From Bacillota bacterium (GTDB lineage: Bacteria > Bacillota > Clostridia > Peptostreptococcales > Natronincolaceae), in contig JAEWHG010000074.1 in assembly GCA_023387935.1 (NCBI GenBank), positions 1 through 7,153 on the forward strand: a stretch of 7,153 bases of DNA, read 5' to 3'. The translations under genes were made by a program, and so were the position numbers. Numbering within the stretch: the stretch's first letter is position 1; each line of letters opens with the position of its first letter. This document shows positions 1 through 5,094 of the stretch, one piece after another. A model generated the notes under the pieces. That model was not told the origin of the DNA. It worked only from the letters and a program-made list of their open reading frames with translations, and searched no databases.

Positions 1-217
1 TTACTCGTTTCATAGCACTTAACATATTGTCTCTAGCTAGGATTTTATCGAGTAGGTCACTAGTCTCAGTTAATTCACCGTTTTCTCTTTCTCTCTTTAA
101 ATTTCCAAGAACATCACTAAGCGCCCCTTGATTACCTAAAAGTTCCACTTCTACTTCCACAAGGCGACCTAAATATTTAGTTGTCTGCTTTCTCTGCGAT
201 TGTTCTAAGTCTTTCAA
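1..217 (-). CDS. ltrA: Group II intron-encoded reverse transcriptase/maturase, N-terminal fragment
   Basis: These are the first 72 codons of an intron-encoded protein; the rest lies beyond the left edge. The family reverse-transcribes the intron RNA during retrohoming and helps it fold for splicing. What can be read is a charged N-terminal stretch of about 50 residues, then TSDLLDKILARDNMLSAMKR (about residues 52-71). This matches the block before the fingers domain of group II maturases, normally followed by NKG.PG.DG, which is cut off here. The start is TTG at 217-215, with AGGAGG at 227-232 on the opposite strand, 9 nt upstream. An in-frame TAG lies just before it, so no earlier start is possible. 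The gene sits in intron domain IV. Class C maturases usually lack an endonuclease domain, but that part is not visible. The family call is secure; completeness is unknown. Confidence 0.88.
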   Translation of the reverse strand, partial: MKDLEQSQRKQTTKYLGRLVEVEVELLGNQGALSDVLGNLKRERENGELTETSDLLDKILARDNMLSAMKRV

Positions 218-621
218 AGTTGAAAACCTCCTAATGTTCAGCCCTTCACTAAAGGTTCATGACCCTTTAGCTACTATGGCGTCTGCTGACTTCTCATGAT
301 AAATCTTTTTTCAACCATGTTTCGAATTTCATCTTCACATGTCCATGAGACCTCCCCAGGTAAGAGCGCGCACTTTCGCACCATGTAACCGCCACATATA
401 CTCTTCAAGTTTCGGGTAGTTATTGGACTTTGATTTGTTAGGCAATCTCATCCACTTGAATGAGCCTCAAATGTGATTCGTGTACCTCAGTTCGGTGCTT
501 TGCCTCCAGCTTCCTTCAGATTCCACCTCGCGATGGACACCCTTGCTCTTGGCTAACGGTTGGCACTACCAGCCCCCGTACCGGACTTGCACCGGCAAGT
601 TCGCGCCCATGCTGGGCGCAC
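1..621 (-). mobile_element. Group II intron, bacterial class C-like, 5' part
   Basis: The 5' boundary is at 621, where the minus strand reads GTGCGCCCAGCATGGGCGC. This has the group II start signal GTGCG and a perfect 7-bp hairpin with a GCA loop. Downstream blocks in the expected order include GCAAGGGTGTCC (near 547-535), GAATCTGAAGGAAGC (near 523-509), GAGGTACACGAA, AACAAATCAAAGTCC and a GAAGTCAGCAGACGCCATAGTA block before the maturase. From memory, this order resembles the Oceanobacillus iheyensis class IIC intron. Positions 621 to about 240 hold domains I-III and the 5' side of domain IV. The 3' side of domain IV, catalytic domain V and domain VI lie outside the window, so activity cannot be judged. 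The insertion point is 6 nt beyond the stem of an intrinsic terminator, as expected for class C. The segment is visibly more GC-rich than its surroundings, which agrees with horizontal arrival. Confidence 0.9.
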
Positions 622-622
622 C

Positions 623-656
623 TAAAAATAAGAGGATGACATAGTCATCCTCTTAT
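623..656 (-). terminator. Intrinsic terminator used as intron target
   Basis: A perfect 13-bp stem (628-640 with 644-656) closes a 3-nt loop. On the minus strand it is followed by TTTTAG, and the intron starts directly after that. The core reads AAGAGGATGAC/GTCATCCTCTT. The stem plus T-run is a factor-independent terminator for leftward transcription. It ends the candidate small RNA upstream and serves as the 5' exon target of the class C intron. Part of the original T-run may have been separated from the stem by the insertion. Confidence 0.88.
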
Positions 657-871
657 CGATTTTTCACAGTTTACTCTGCAATGGATATGGGTTTTAGGTC
701 TCCATTCCGACCACTGGACATGAGTTTTAAGTCTTCATGCCGCCTCGCATTTACATGCTAATTTAAAATCTAAACTTTTATTTTTAAAGAACCTTTACTT
801 AAAGTTCCTTATTAAAATCAATTTTATGCTTTATTAGCCAAATCGCTAATTAAATTTAAGTATTACTTTAT
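624..871 (-). ncRNA. Candidate structured small RNA with tandem hairpins
   Basis: This stretch has its own sigma-A-like promoter upstream (878-906) and ends at the strong terminator, giving a predicted transcript of about 250 nt. No convincing protein gene lies within it. In order on the minus strand it shows a bulged hairpin at 810-786 (AAGGAACTTT paired with AAAGGTTCTTT), a small GCAT-GTAA-ATGC hairpin with a GNRA-type loop at 758-747, two tandem near-identical hairpins at 741-716 and 708-683, and the terminator stem. The two tandem hairpins have the same 11-nt loop apart from one base, and one closing pair changes from A-U to G-C between copies. I do not recognise the family. It could be an independent regulatory RNA or one copy of a dispersed repeat that is transcribed. 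The 5' end is inferred from the promoter only. Confidence 0.5.
683..741 (-). repeat. Two tandem hairpins with a conserved AGACYTAAAAC loop
   Basis: Two 26-nt units at 741-716 and 708-683 are separated by 7 nt and match at 21 of 26 positions. Each folds into a stem of about 7 bp with one bulged base (GGCATGA with TCATGTCC; GGAATGG with CCATATCC) and an 11-nt loop, AGACTTAAAAC or AGACCTAAAAC. Two of the five differences restore each other: A-U at the top of the first stem becomes G-C in the second. This favours selection on RNA structure rather than on coding. The repeat period is 33 nt, so the units are also in the same reading frame. Confidence 0.75.
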
Positions 872-877
872 ATTCTT

Positions 878-906
878 ATTGTATTATTTTATCCTAAAAA
901 TTACAA
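878..906 (-). promoter_or_regulatory. Probable sigma-A promoter of the candidate small RNA
   Basis: On the minus strand, TTGTAA (906-901) and TACAAT (883-878) are separated by exactly 17 nt. They match the consensus hexamers at 4 of 6 and 5 of 6 positions. Transcription would start near 871 and run left to the terminator at 656-623. The site lies about 53 nt downstream of the rnpB terminator, so a separate promoter makes sense. AT-rich sequence yields such matches by chance, hence moderate confidence. Confidence 0.5.
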
Positions 907-954
907 CATAAATTATGTCGCACTCAATTCTAAGCTTCGCTGAGAATTTCGAGT
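906..954. repeat. Palindrome and imperfect hairpin upstream of the small-RNA promoter
   Basis: Positions 906-918 read ACATAAATTATGT, a 13-nt palindrome (6+1+6) that touches the -35 box of the small-RNA promoter. Beside it, 922-954 forms an imperfect hairpin: ACTC/GAGT outer pairs, a 2-nt bulge, then AATTCTAAGC/GCTGAGAATT with one mismatch around a TTC loop. There is no T-run in either direction, so it is not a terminator. It could be an operator-like site or the edge of a dispersed repeat. Function is unknown. Confidence 0.5.
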
Positions 955-958
955 ACTC

Positions 959-992
959 AAAAAACAAAAAACACCACTCAAAAGAGTAGTGT
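959..992 (-). terminator. rnpB intrinsic terminator
   Basis: On the minus strand, ACACTACTC (992-984) pairs with GAGTGGTGT (979-971) around a TTTT loop. That is 9 bp including one G-U pair. It is followed by TTTTTGTTTTTT (970-959). It lies about 16 nt after the end of the RNase P RNA. Confidence 0.9.
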
Positions 993-1007
993 AATTATTA
1001 TATTAAA

Positions 1008-1400
1008 GTGAGCAAATCTATAAGCCGAGTTCTGTATTTGACGATCATCTATCTAGGCCGGCTGTTACCAGACGGCTCAAGCAACCTACCACGGGAAACG
1101 ACGGGTAGCCGTTTTTTCTCGTCCCTACTTGGTCTTGCTCCAGGCGGGGTTTACATAGCAGACTAGTCGCCTAGCCCCTGGTGAGCCCTTACCTCACCTT
1201 TCCAGCCTTACCAGATAGCTCAAAAGCTATTCTCACCACAAGTAACCGTATTTCTACCGTACAAGGGATCTGGCGGTATCTCTCTGTTGCACTTTCCTTG
1301 GGGTCGCCCCCACTGGGTGTTACCCAGCGCCTTACCCTATGGAGCTCGGACTTTCCTCGTCCGTAGCAAAGCTACGTCCGCGATCATCTGACTTACTCAC
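1008..1400 (-). ncRNA. rnpB: RNase P RNA, bacterial type A
   Basis: This is the catalytic RNA of ribonuclease P, which removes the 5' leader of tRNA precursors together with the protein RnpA. Hallmarks on the minus strand are GAGGAAAGTCCGAGCTCC (1358-1341), GTGCAACAGAGAGATACCGCC, GGAGCAAGACCAAGTAGGG (1141-1123), TTGCTTGAGCC and, near the 3' end, ACAGAACTCGGCTTA (1035-1021). The ends close as helix P1: GTGAGTAAGT (1400-1391) pairs with ATTTGCTCAC (1017-1008) over 10 bp, which defines a mature RNA of about 393 nt. The block order follows E. coli M1 RNA (type A) rather than Bacillus type B. The RNA has its own strong promoter and terminator, so it is an independent unit after the RNase HI gene. 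The exact ends may be off by a few bases. Confidence 0.97.
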
Positions 1401-1427
1401 AATATTCTTTTGTTAAGCTAGATATTA

Positions 1428-1456
1428 ATAATATCATCTTTAAAACAAAATGTCAA
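1428..1456 (-). promoter_or_regulatory. rnpB promoter
   Basis: On the minus strand, TTGACA (1456-1451), a 17-nt spacer and TATTAT (1433-1428) form a near-consensus sigma-A promoter. A TG one base before the -10 box makes it an extended -10. Transcription would start near 1421, about 20 nt before helix P1 of the RNase P RNA. Such strength suits an abundant stable RNA. Confidence 0.88.
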
Positions 1457-1529
1457 AATGTAAAATCTGGTATATAGAATTTAATTATTTTTTTTATAGA
1501 TATTCAATTTCTATATGAAATATTTATAT

Positions 1530-1937
1530 CTATCTTTTATCCATAGCCTCATTAGCTAACTGATCCGCTCTTTTATTTAATTCTCTACGTATATGAATAA
1601 TTTCAAAACTGTTAAACTTCTTAATTAAAGGCATAACCATATTGTACATAGTTACCATTCCCTCATTTTTAACCTTATATTCCCCTTTTATCTGCTTTAC
1701 AACTAGCTCGCTATCTAAGTAGCATGTTACTTTCTTTATACCTAAATCGAAGGCTACTTCTAAGCCTCTGCTAAGAGCCTTATATTCTGCAACATTATTA
1801 GTCTGCTCGCCAATATACTGACTAATCTCTTTTATTACATTGCCCTCTTTATCTTGTATAGTTACACCTATACCTGCAATTCCTGGGTTACCCCTAGAAC
1901 CACCATCAGAATATATTACCGCCTCTTCAAAACTCAT
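1530..1937 (-). CDS. rnhA: RNase HI family protein
   Basis: This 135-residue single-domain ribonuclease H should cut the RNA strand of RNA-DNA hybrids (R-loops, primers) in the cytoplasm. The metal-binding catalytic set is complete: D11 in YSDGGSRGNPG, E51 in NNVAEYKAL, D75 in CYLDSELVV and D125 in NKRADQLANEA. The basic handle of E. coli RNase HI is absent. The protein resembles the compact archaeal/Sulfolobus-type and Bacillus YpeP-like branch, so the symbol rnhA is used loosely and some members of that branch have weak or untested activity. The ATG start has AGGTGA 4 nt upstream. The gene lies 73 nt after the Nif3-like gene. That gap holds only a weak AT-rich inverted repeat, so readthrough from the trmK-nif3 unit is possible. 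The rnpB promoter follows about 75 nt downstream. Confidence 0.92.
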   Translation of the reverse strand: MSFEEAVIYSDGGSRGNPGIAGIGVTIQDKEGNVIKEISQYIGEQTNNVAEYKALSRGLEVAFDLGIKKVTCYLDSELVVKQIKGEYKVKNEGMVTMYNMVMPLIKKFNSFEIIHIRRELNKRADQLANEAMDKR

Positions 1938-2010
1938 ATAATCACCTTTTCTTTATATTAATTAATTATTTATTTTTAATTTAGCAAATACTACTACTTA
2001 AAAAAGCTAA

Positions 2011-2838
2011 TTAAACTATTTGAAAAGGATTAATATCTACAGTAGACGGTATAATTTCCACATCTAATCCTTTTTCTATAGTTTCTTTGCTTAAATAATT
2101 AGCTAAAAACTCAGGAAAAAACTTTTCTCCATGGTAATGACCAATATCAACTACATTTATTCCCCTAGAAATAGCATCTTGAGCATCATGGTATTTTACA
2201 TCTCCTGTAATAACGCATTGACAGCCTTTGTGTATTGCTAGCTCTATAAGGTCTGCACCACTACCATTTATAATCGCTATTTTTTCAATATTAGCTTTTA
2301 AATCTCCCGCAACTGTAACGTGTTCAATATTGATTTGTTTTTTTATTACCACTATTAACTCTTCCAAAGTTCTAGACTTTTCTAATTTACCAACTCTACC
2401 AATGCCATTTATAGATATTTCATTGTCTATCGGATTAATACTCTTATCTGTTTCCTCTAAGATCTCTACATCTCTTATTTCTAACAAATTCGCAATATAG
2501 TCATTTAATCCTCCAGGGGCTATATCTATATTCGTATGTGTAGAATAAATAGCAATATTATTTTGAATCGCTTTGTAGATCAACTTTCCCTTCAAATCTT
2601 CTTTTATAATCTTTTTTAATGGAGAAAAAATCATTGGATGGTGAGAAATAATCATATCCACATTGTTTTCAATTGCCTCATCTAAAACAGCTTCTGTTAC
2701 CTCTAAAGTTGTTAATGCTCTTTTAATATTGTCATTTTTACTTCCTAATTGGAGCCCTACATTGTCCCATTTGTATGCATATCCTACAGGTGCTAAGCTT
2801 TCTACAATATTAGTTAGTTCACTTATCTTTACAGACAA
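2011..2838 (-). CDS. Nif3-like dinuclear metal-centre protein (DUF34)
   Basis: This 275-residue protein belongs to the Nif3/YbgI/YqfO family, usually annotated GTP cyclohydrolase 1 type 2; the cellular role is not settled. Visible metal ligands are H66-H67 in ISHHPMIF, D105 in STHTNIDIAPGG, and H234 with E238 in DIGHYHGE. GDVKYHDAQ (212-220) is also typical. The length matches the short form such as E. coli YbgI, without the PII-like insert that brings Bacillus YqfO to about 370 residues. The start is TTG (2838-2836) with GGAGGTGG just upstream, inside the end of trmK. The two genes overlap by 10 nt, which implies translational coupling. The trmK-nif3 pair is common in Firmicutes. Family membership is certain; function is not. 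Confidence 0.95.
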   Translation of the reverse strand: MSVKISELTNIVESLAPVGYAYKWDNVGLQLGSKNDNIKRALTTLEVTEAVLDEAIENNVDMIISHHPMIFSPLKKIIKEDLKGKLIYKAIQNNIAIYSTHTNIDIAPGGLNDYIANLLEIRDVEILEETDKSINPIDNEISINGIGRVGKLEKSRTLEELIVVIKKQINIEHVTVAGDLKANIEKIAIINGSGADLIELAIHKGCQCVITGDVKYHDAQDAISRGINVVDIGHYHGEKFFPEFLANYLSKETIEKGLDVEIIPSTVDINPFQIV

Positions 2839-3524
2839 GAAGCCACCTCCTCTAGTTTTTTAAGCTTCATTGTAAATTCATTTATTTTTTCTACTGAAGG
2901 CTGAGATGCATTTTTAGATATGTTCTCTATAACCTGCTTTGTTGCTCTTATTTTTTCATTAATAAACTCACTAGCCAATGGCCTCGGATTGCTGTTTATA
3001 TGAAAACCAATTTCATAATTAATAGGATGTTCTACTTCTTGCACTCCATGCTTCACTACAAGTATTTCATAAATATGATGATCTTCCTTTACTAATATAT
3101 CCTTATCTATATAAAAGCCATTATTTATTAAGTACTTTCTTAGCTCTGGCTGTGCTTGCATTGGCTGTAAGATTAAAGCGCTAACCTTGTCTACAACTTC
3201 CTTAGATGCTTCTAATAAATCACTTATTAATATTCCTCCCATGCCTGCAACAATAATAGTATCTACTTCACCTGGCTTTAAAACTGAAAGGCCACTGCCT
3301 AGTCTAGTTTCTGCCCTATGCGAAAGTCCATATTTTTCGATATTATTTTCAGCACTTTTCAAAGGTTTCTCGTTAATATCCCCAGCTATTACATAAGGAC
3401 TTATATCATTTTTTAATAAATATATAGGGATATATCCATGATCAGTTCCTATATCTGCCACAGTGCTTCCTACAGTCACCTGCTCAGCTATTTTTTGTAA
3501 TCTAGATGTCAGTTTTATGCCCAA
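2829..3524 (-). CDS. trmK: tRNA (adenine(22)-N1)-methyltransferase
   Basis: This 231-residue protein should use S-adenosylmethionine to methylate N1 of A22 in the D-arm of tRNAs, as Bacillus TrmK (YqfN) does. A Rossmann-type domain fills about residues 1-155. It has the SAM-binding motif VADIGTDHGYIP (22-33), an acidic residue D49 after strand 2 (AGDIN), AGMGG (93-97), LQPM (119-122) and HHIYEILVV near 149-157. The C-terminal part (about 185-228) is rich in K and E and probably forms the helical coiled-coil arm typical of the family. The start is TTG (3524-3522), with AGAGAGGTGA ending 6 nt upstream. It is separated from sigA by the divergent small gene and the bidirectional terminator, so it is probably transcribed from its own promoter together with nif3. 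Confidence 0.95.
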   Translation of the reverse strand: MGIKLTSRLQKIAEQVTVGSTVADIGTDHGYIPIYLLKNDISPYVIAGDINEKPLKSAENNIEKYGLSHRAETRLGSGLSVLKPGEVDTIIVAGMGGILISDLLEASKEVVDKVSALILQPMQAQPELRKYLINNGFYIDKDILVKEDHHIYEILVVKHGVQEVEHPINYEIGFHINSNPRPLASEFINEKIRATKQVIENISKNASQPSVEKINEFTMKLKKLEEVASCL

Positions 3525-3577
3525 TTAAAATCACCTCTCTATAATCTACTCCTTAGCTATATTTTACAAAAGGTACC

Positions 3578-3605
3578 ATTATATTTTTGGCAATCCTAAT
3601 CAAAC
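3578..3605 (-). promoter_or_regulatory. Possible promoter of the trmK-nif3 unit
   Basis: On the minus strand there is an exact TATAAT (3583-3578). Sixteen nt upstream is a weak -35 match, GTTTGA (3605-3600). A start near 3571 would give a leader of about 46 nt before the trmK TTG codon. The terminator after sigA makes a promoter in this gap necessary unless readthrough dominates. The -35 box is poor, so this remains tentative. Confidence 0.4.
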
Positions 3606-3627
3606 TATATATAAAGGAGGTTTTATT

Positions 3628-3843
3628 ATGAATAAAGATAGTCCAAATACTGAAAAAAGACCTAAAAAAACTATTCGCCCAGAAGAAATGATAAATTTTA
3701 GTTGGGGCGGAACAACTCAGGAATGGGAAGAAGAAGCCGATCAAGTAATGCATGTTCTACAAGACCAACTAGACAATCAAGAATCCGATGAAGAACTTAC
3801 AAAAAAAATCGAATACGGTCTTAGATGGAACTATTGGCATTAA
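3628..3843 (+). CDS. Small acidic protein of unknown function, 71 residues
   Basis: This is the only credible plus-strand gene. It has a strong ribosome binding site, AAAGGAGG, ending 7 nt before the ATG. A terminator follows about 66 nt after its stop. The protein starts with a basic stretch (KRPKKTIRPEE, 10-20), then has a SWGGTTQEWEEE segment (25-36), an acidic region likely to be helical (about 32-62) and an unusual aromatic end (LRWNYWH). There is no signal peptide, membrane segment or cysteine, so it is probably cytoplasmic. I do not recognise a family. It is divergent from trmK (103 nt between starts) and convergent with sigA. No clean sigma-A promoter is visible upstream, so a different sigma factor is possible. 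Coding nature is well supported by the ribosome binding site and placement. Confidence 0.75.
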   Translation: MNKDSPNTEKRPKKTIRPEEMINFSWGGTTQEWEEEADQVMHVLQDQLDNQESDEELTKKIEYGLRWNYWH

Positions 3844-3909
3844 GTATACCTACCTTCTAATTAAAGGTTGATGTAAAGTTGAAGATTTTATATTTTCCTA
3901 TGTATTATC

Positions 3910-3942
3910 AAAAATAGATTCGCATAATGCGAATCTATTTTT
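3910..3942. terminator. Bidirectional terminator between sigA and the small gene
   Basis: A perfect 15-bp stem (3910-3924 with 3928-3942) encloses a TAA loop. The core is GATTCGC/GCGAATC, flanked by A-run and T-run on either side, so it works in both directions. It ends dnaG-sigA transcripts 18 nt after the sigA stop and also ends the plus-strand small gene. Confidence 0.92.
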
Positions 3943-3960
3943 TGATAGAATAAATGTATT

Positions 3961-5076
3961 TTACTCTAGATAGTCCTTTAATTTTTTACTTCTACTAGGA
4001 TGTCTTAGCTTTCTTAATGCTTTTGCTTCTATTTGTCTTATTCTTTCTCTTGTTACATCAAACTTTTTGCCTACTTCTTCTAAAGTTCTCGCTCTGCCAT
4101 CATCTAATCCAAAACGTAATCTCAATACTTTTTGCTCTCTAGGAGTTAAAGTATCCAACACCTCAACAAGTTGCTCCTTTAACAATGAAAAAGCTGCCGC
4201 TTCTGCTGGAGCTGGTGCATCATCGTCTGGAATAAAATCACCTAAATGGCTGTCCTCTTCTTCACCAATAGGTGTTTCTAAAGATACTGGCTCTTGGGCA
4301 ATTTTTAGTATTTCTCTAACCTTTTCTTCGGAAAGATCCATTTCTGCTGCAATTTCTTCCGGCTTAGGATCTCTTCCTAGTTCTTGTAGTAATTGTCTCG
4401 ATACGCGAATTAGTTTATTAATTGTTTCAACCATATGAACAGGTATTCTAATCGTACGAGCTTGGTCCGCTATTGCTCTTGTAATTGCCTGTCGTATCCA
4501 CCAAGTAGCATAAGTACTAAACTTAAATCCTTTTTTGTAATCAAACTTTTCTACAGCCTTAATAAGTCCTAAATTACCTTCTTGGATTAAGTCCAAAAAT
4601 AACATCCCTCTACCTACATATCTTTTAGCAATACTTACAACCAGTCTTAGATTTGCTTCAACTAATTTTTTCTTAGCCTCTTCGTCCCCCGCATCCATTC
4701 GTTTTGCTAAGCTAATTTCCTCATCAGCAGATAATAAAGGTACTTTACCAATTTCCTTTAAATACATTCTAACTGGATCATCTATATTAACGCCCTTTAA
4801 TAAAGCCGAATCGTCTTCAATTACTTCTTCTACACCAATTTCCGGTTCTAATATAGATTCATCAATATCTAAATCTTCATCCACATCATCTTTATCACCA
4901 ACAATATCTATACCCATGGTAGAAAAGTTATCATATATTTCATCTATTTGATCCTTGTCCAAATCGATATCGCCTAATGCATCCATGATTTCTGAATAAG
5001 TAATCATGCTGGATTTTTTACCTTTTTCTATCAGTTTTTGAATCGCTTCTTTTTGTGTTTTCTTTGTATTATCCAA
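3961..5076 (-). CDS. sigA: Primary (housekeeping) RNA polymerase sigma factor
   Basis: This 371-residue sigma-70 factor directs RNA polymerase to housekeeping promoters. Region 1.1 covers about residues 1-60 and is followed by a very acidic linker (61-90). Region 1.2 has DDPVRMYLKEIG (99-110). Region 2 (about 137-208) contains NLRLVVSIAKRYVGRGM, LDLIQEGN and FSTYATWWIRQAITRAI, which contacts and melts the -10 element. Region 3 covers about 216-290. Region 4 (about 298-371) includes LRLRFGLDDG and the -35-binding helix-turn-helix TLEEVGKKFDVTRERIRQIE. The length equals that of Bacillus subtilis SigA. The start is TTG (5076-5074), preceded by GGGAGGGT at a suitable distance. It lies 18 nt after dnaG and is surely co-transcribed with it. 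The alternative symbol is rpoD. Confidence 0.98.
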   Translation of the reverse strand: MDNTKKTQKEAIQKLIEKGKKSSMITYSEIMDALGDIDLDKDQIDEIYDNFSTMGIDIVGDKDDVDEDLDIDESILEPEIGVEEVIEDDSALLKGVNIDDPVRMYLKEIGKVPLLSADEEISLAKRMDAGDEEAKKKLVEANLRLVVSIAKRYVGRGMLFLDLIQEGNLGLIKAVEKFDYKKGFKFSTYATWWIRQAITRAIADQARTIRIPVHMVETINKLIRVSRQLLQELGRDPKPEEIAAEMDLSEEKVREILKIAQEPVSLETPIGEEEDSHLGDFIPDDDAPAPAEAAAFSLLKEQLVEVLDTLTPREQKVLRLRFGLDDGRARTLEEVGKKFDVTRERIRQIEAKALRKLRHPSRSKKLKDYLE

Positions 5077-5094
5077 TGTTACACCCTCCCTTCC

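Noticed and set aside
683..741. A minimal CRISPR array made of two repeats
   Set aside because: The units differ at five positions, the spacing is only 7 nt, each unit is a hairpin, and no cas genes are present.
671..757. A short minus-strand frame through the tandem hairpins, with an in-frame ATG at 721 giving 16 residues (MSSGRNGDL...)
   Set aside because: There is no ribosome binding site before the ATG, and the differences between repeat units fit base pairing better than coding.
884..958. A 24-codon minus-strand frame over the 922-954 hairpin
   Set aside because: It has no start codon, and its stop overlaps the spacer of the likely promoter.
1181..1366. A 61-codon plus-strand frame opposite the RNase P RNA
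   Set aside because: It lies wholly within rnpB on the other strand, has no ribosome binding site, and its sequence is explained by conserved RNA helices.
1490..1517. An AT-only inverted repeat (TATAGA/TCTATA) after the RNase HI gene, considered as a terminator
   Set aside because: The stem has only 6 AT-rich pairs, and on the relevant strand it is followed by an A-run rather than a T-run.
3587..3613. TTGGCA followed by TATATA as a plus-strand promoter for the small gene
   Set aside because: The spacing is only 13-15 nt, and transcription would begin in or after the ribosome binding site.
3553..3753. A 66-codon minus-strand frame between sigA and trmK
   Set aside because: It is opposite the better supported small gene, and neither its start nor its composition supports coding.
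4067..4438. A 123-codon plus-strand frame opposite sigA
   Set aside because: It is a serine-rich shadow of the highly conserved sigma factor coding strand.
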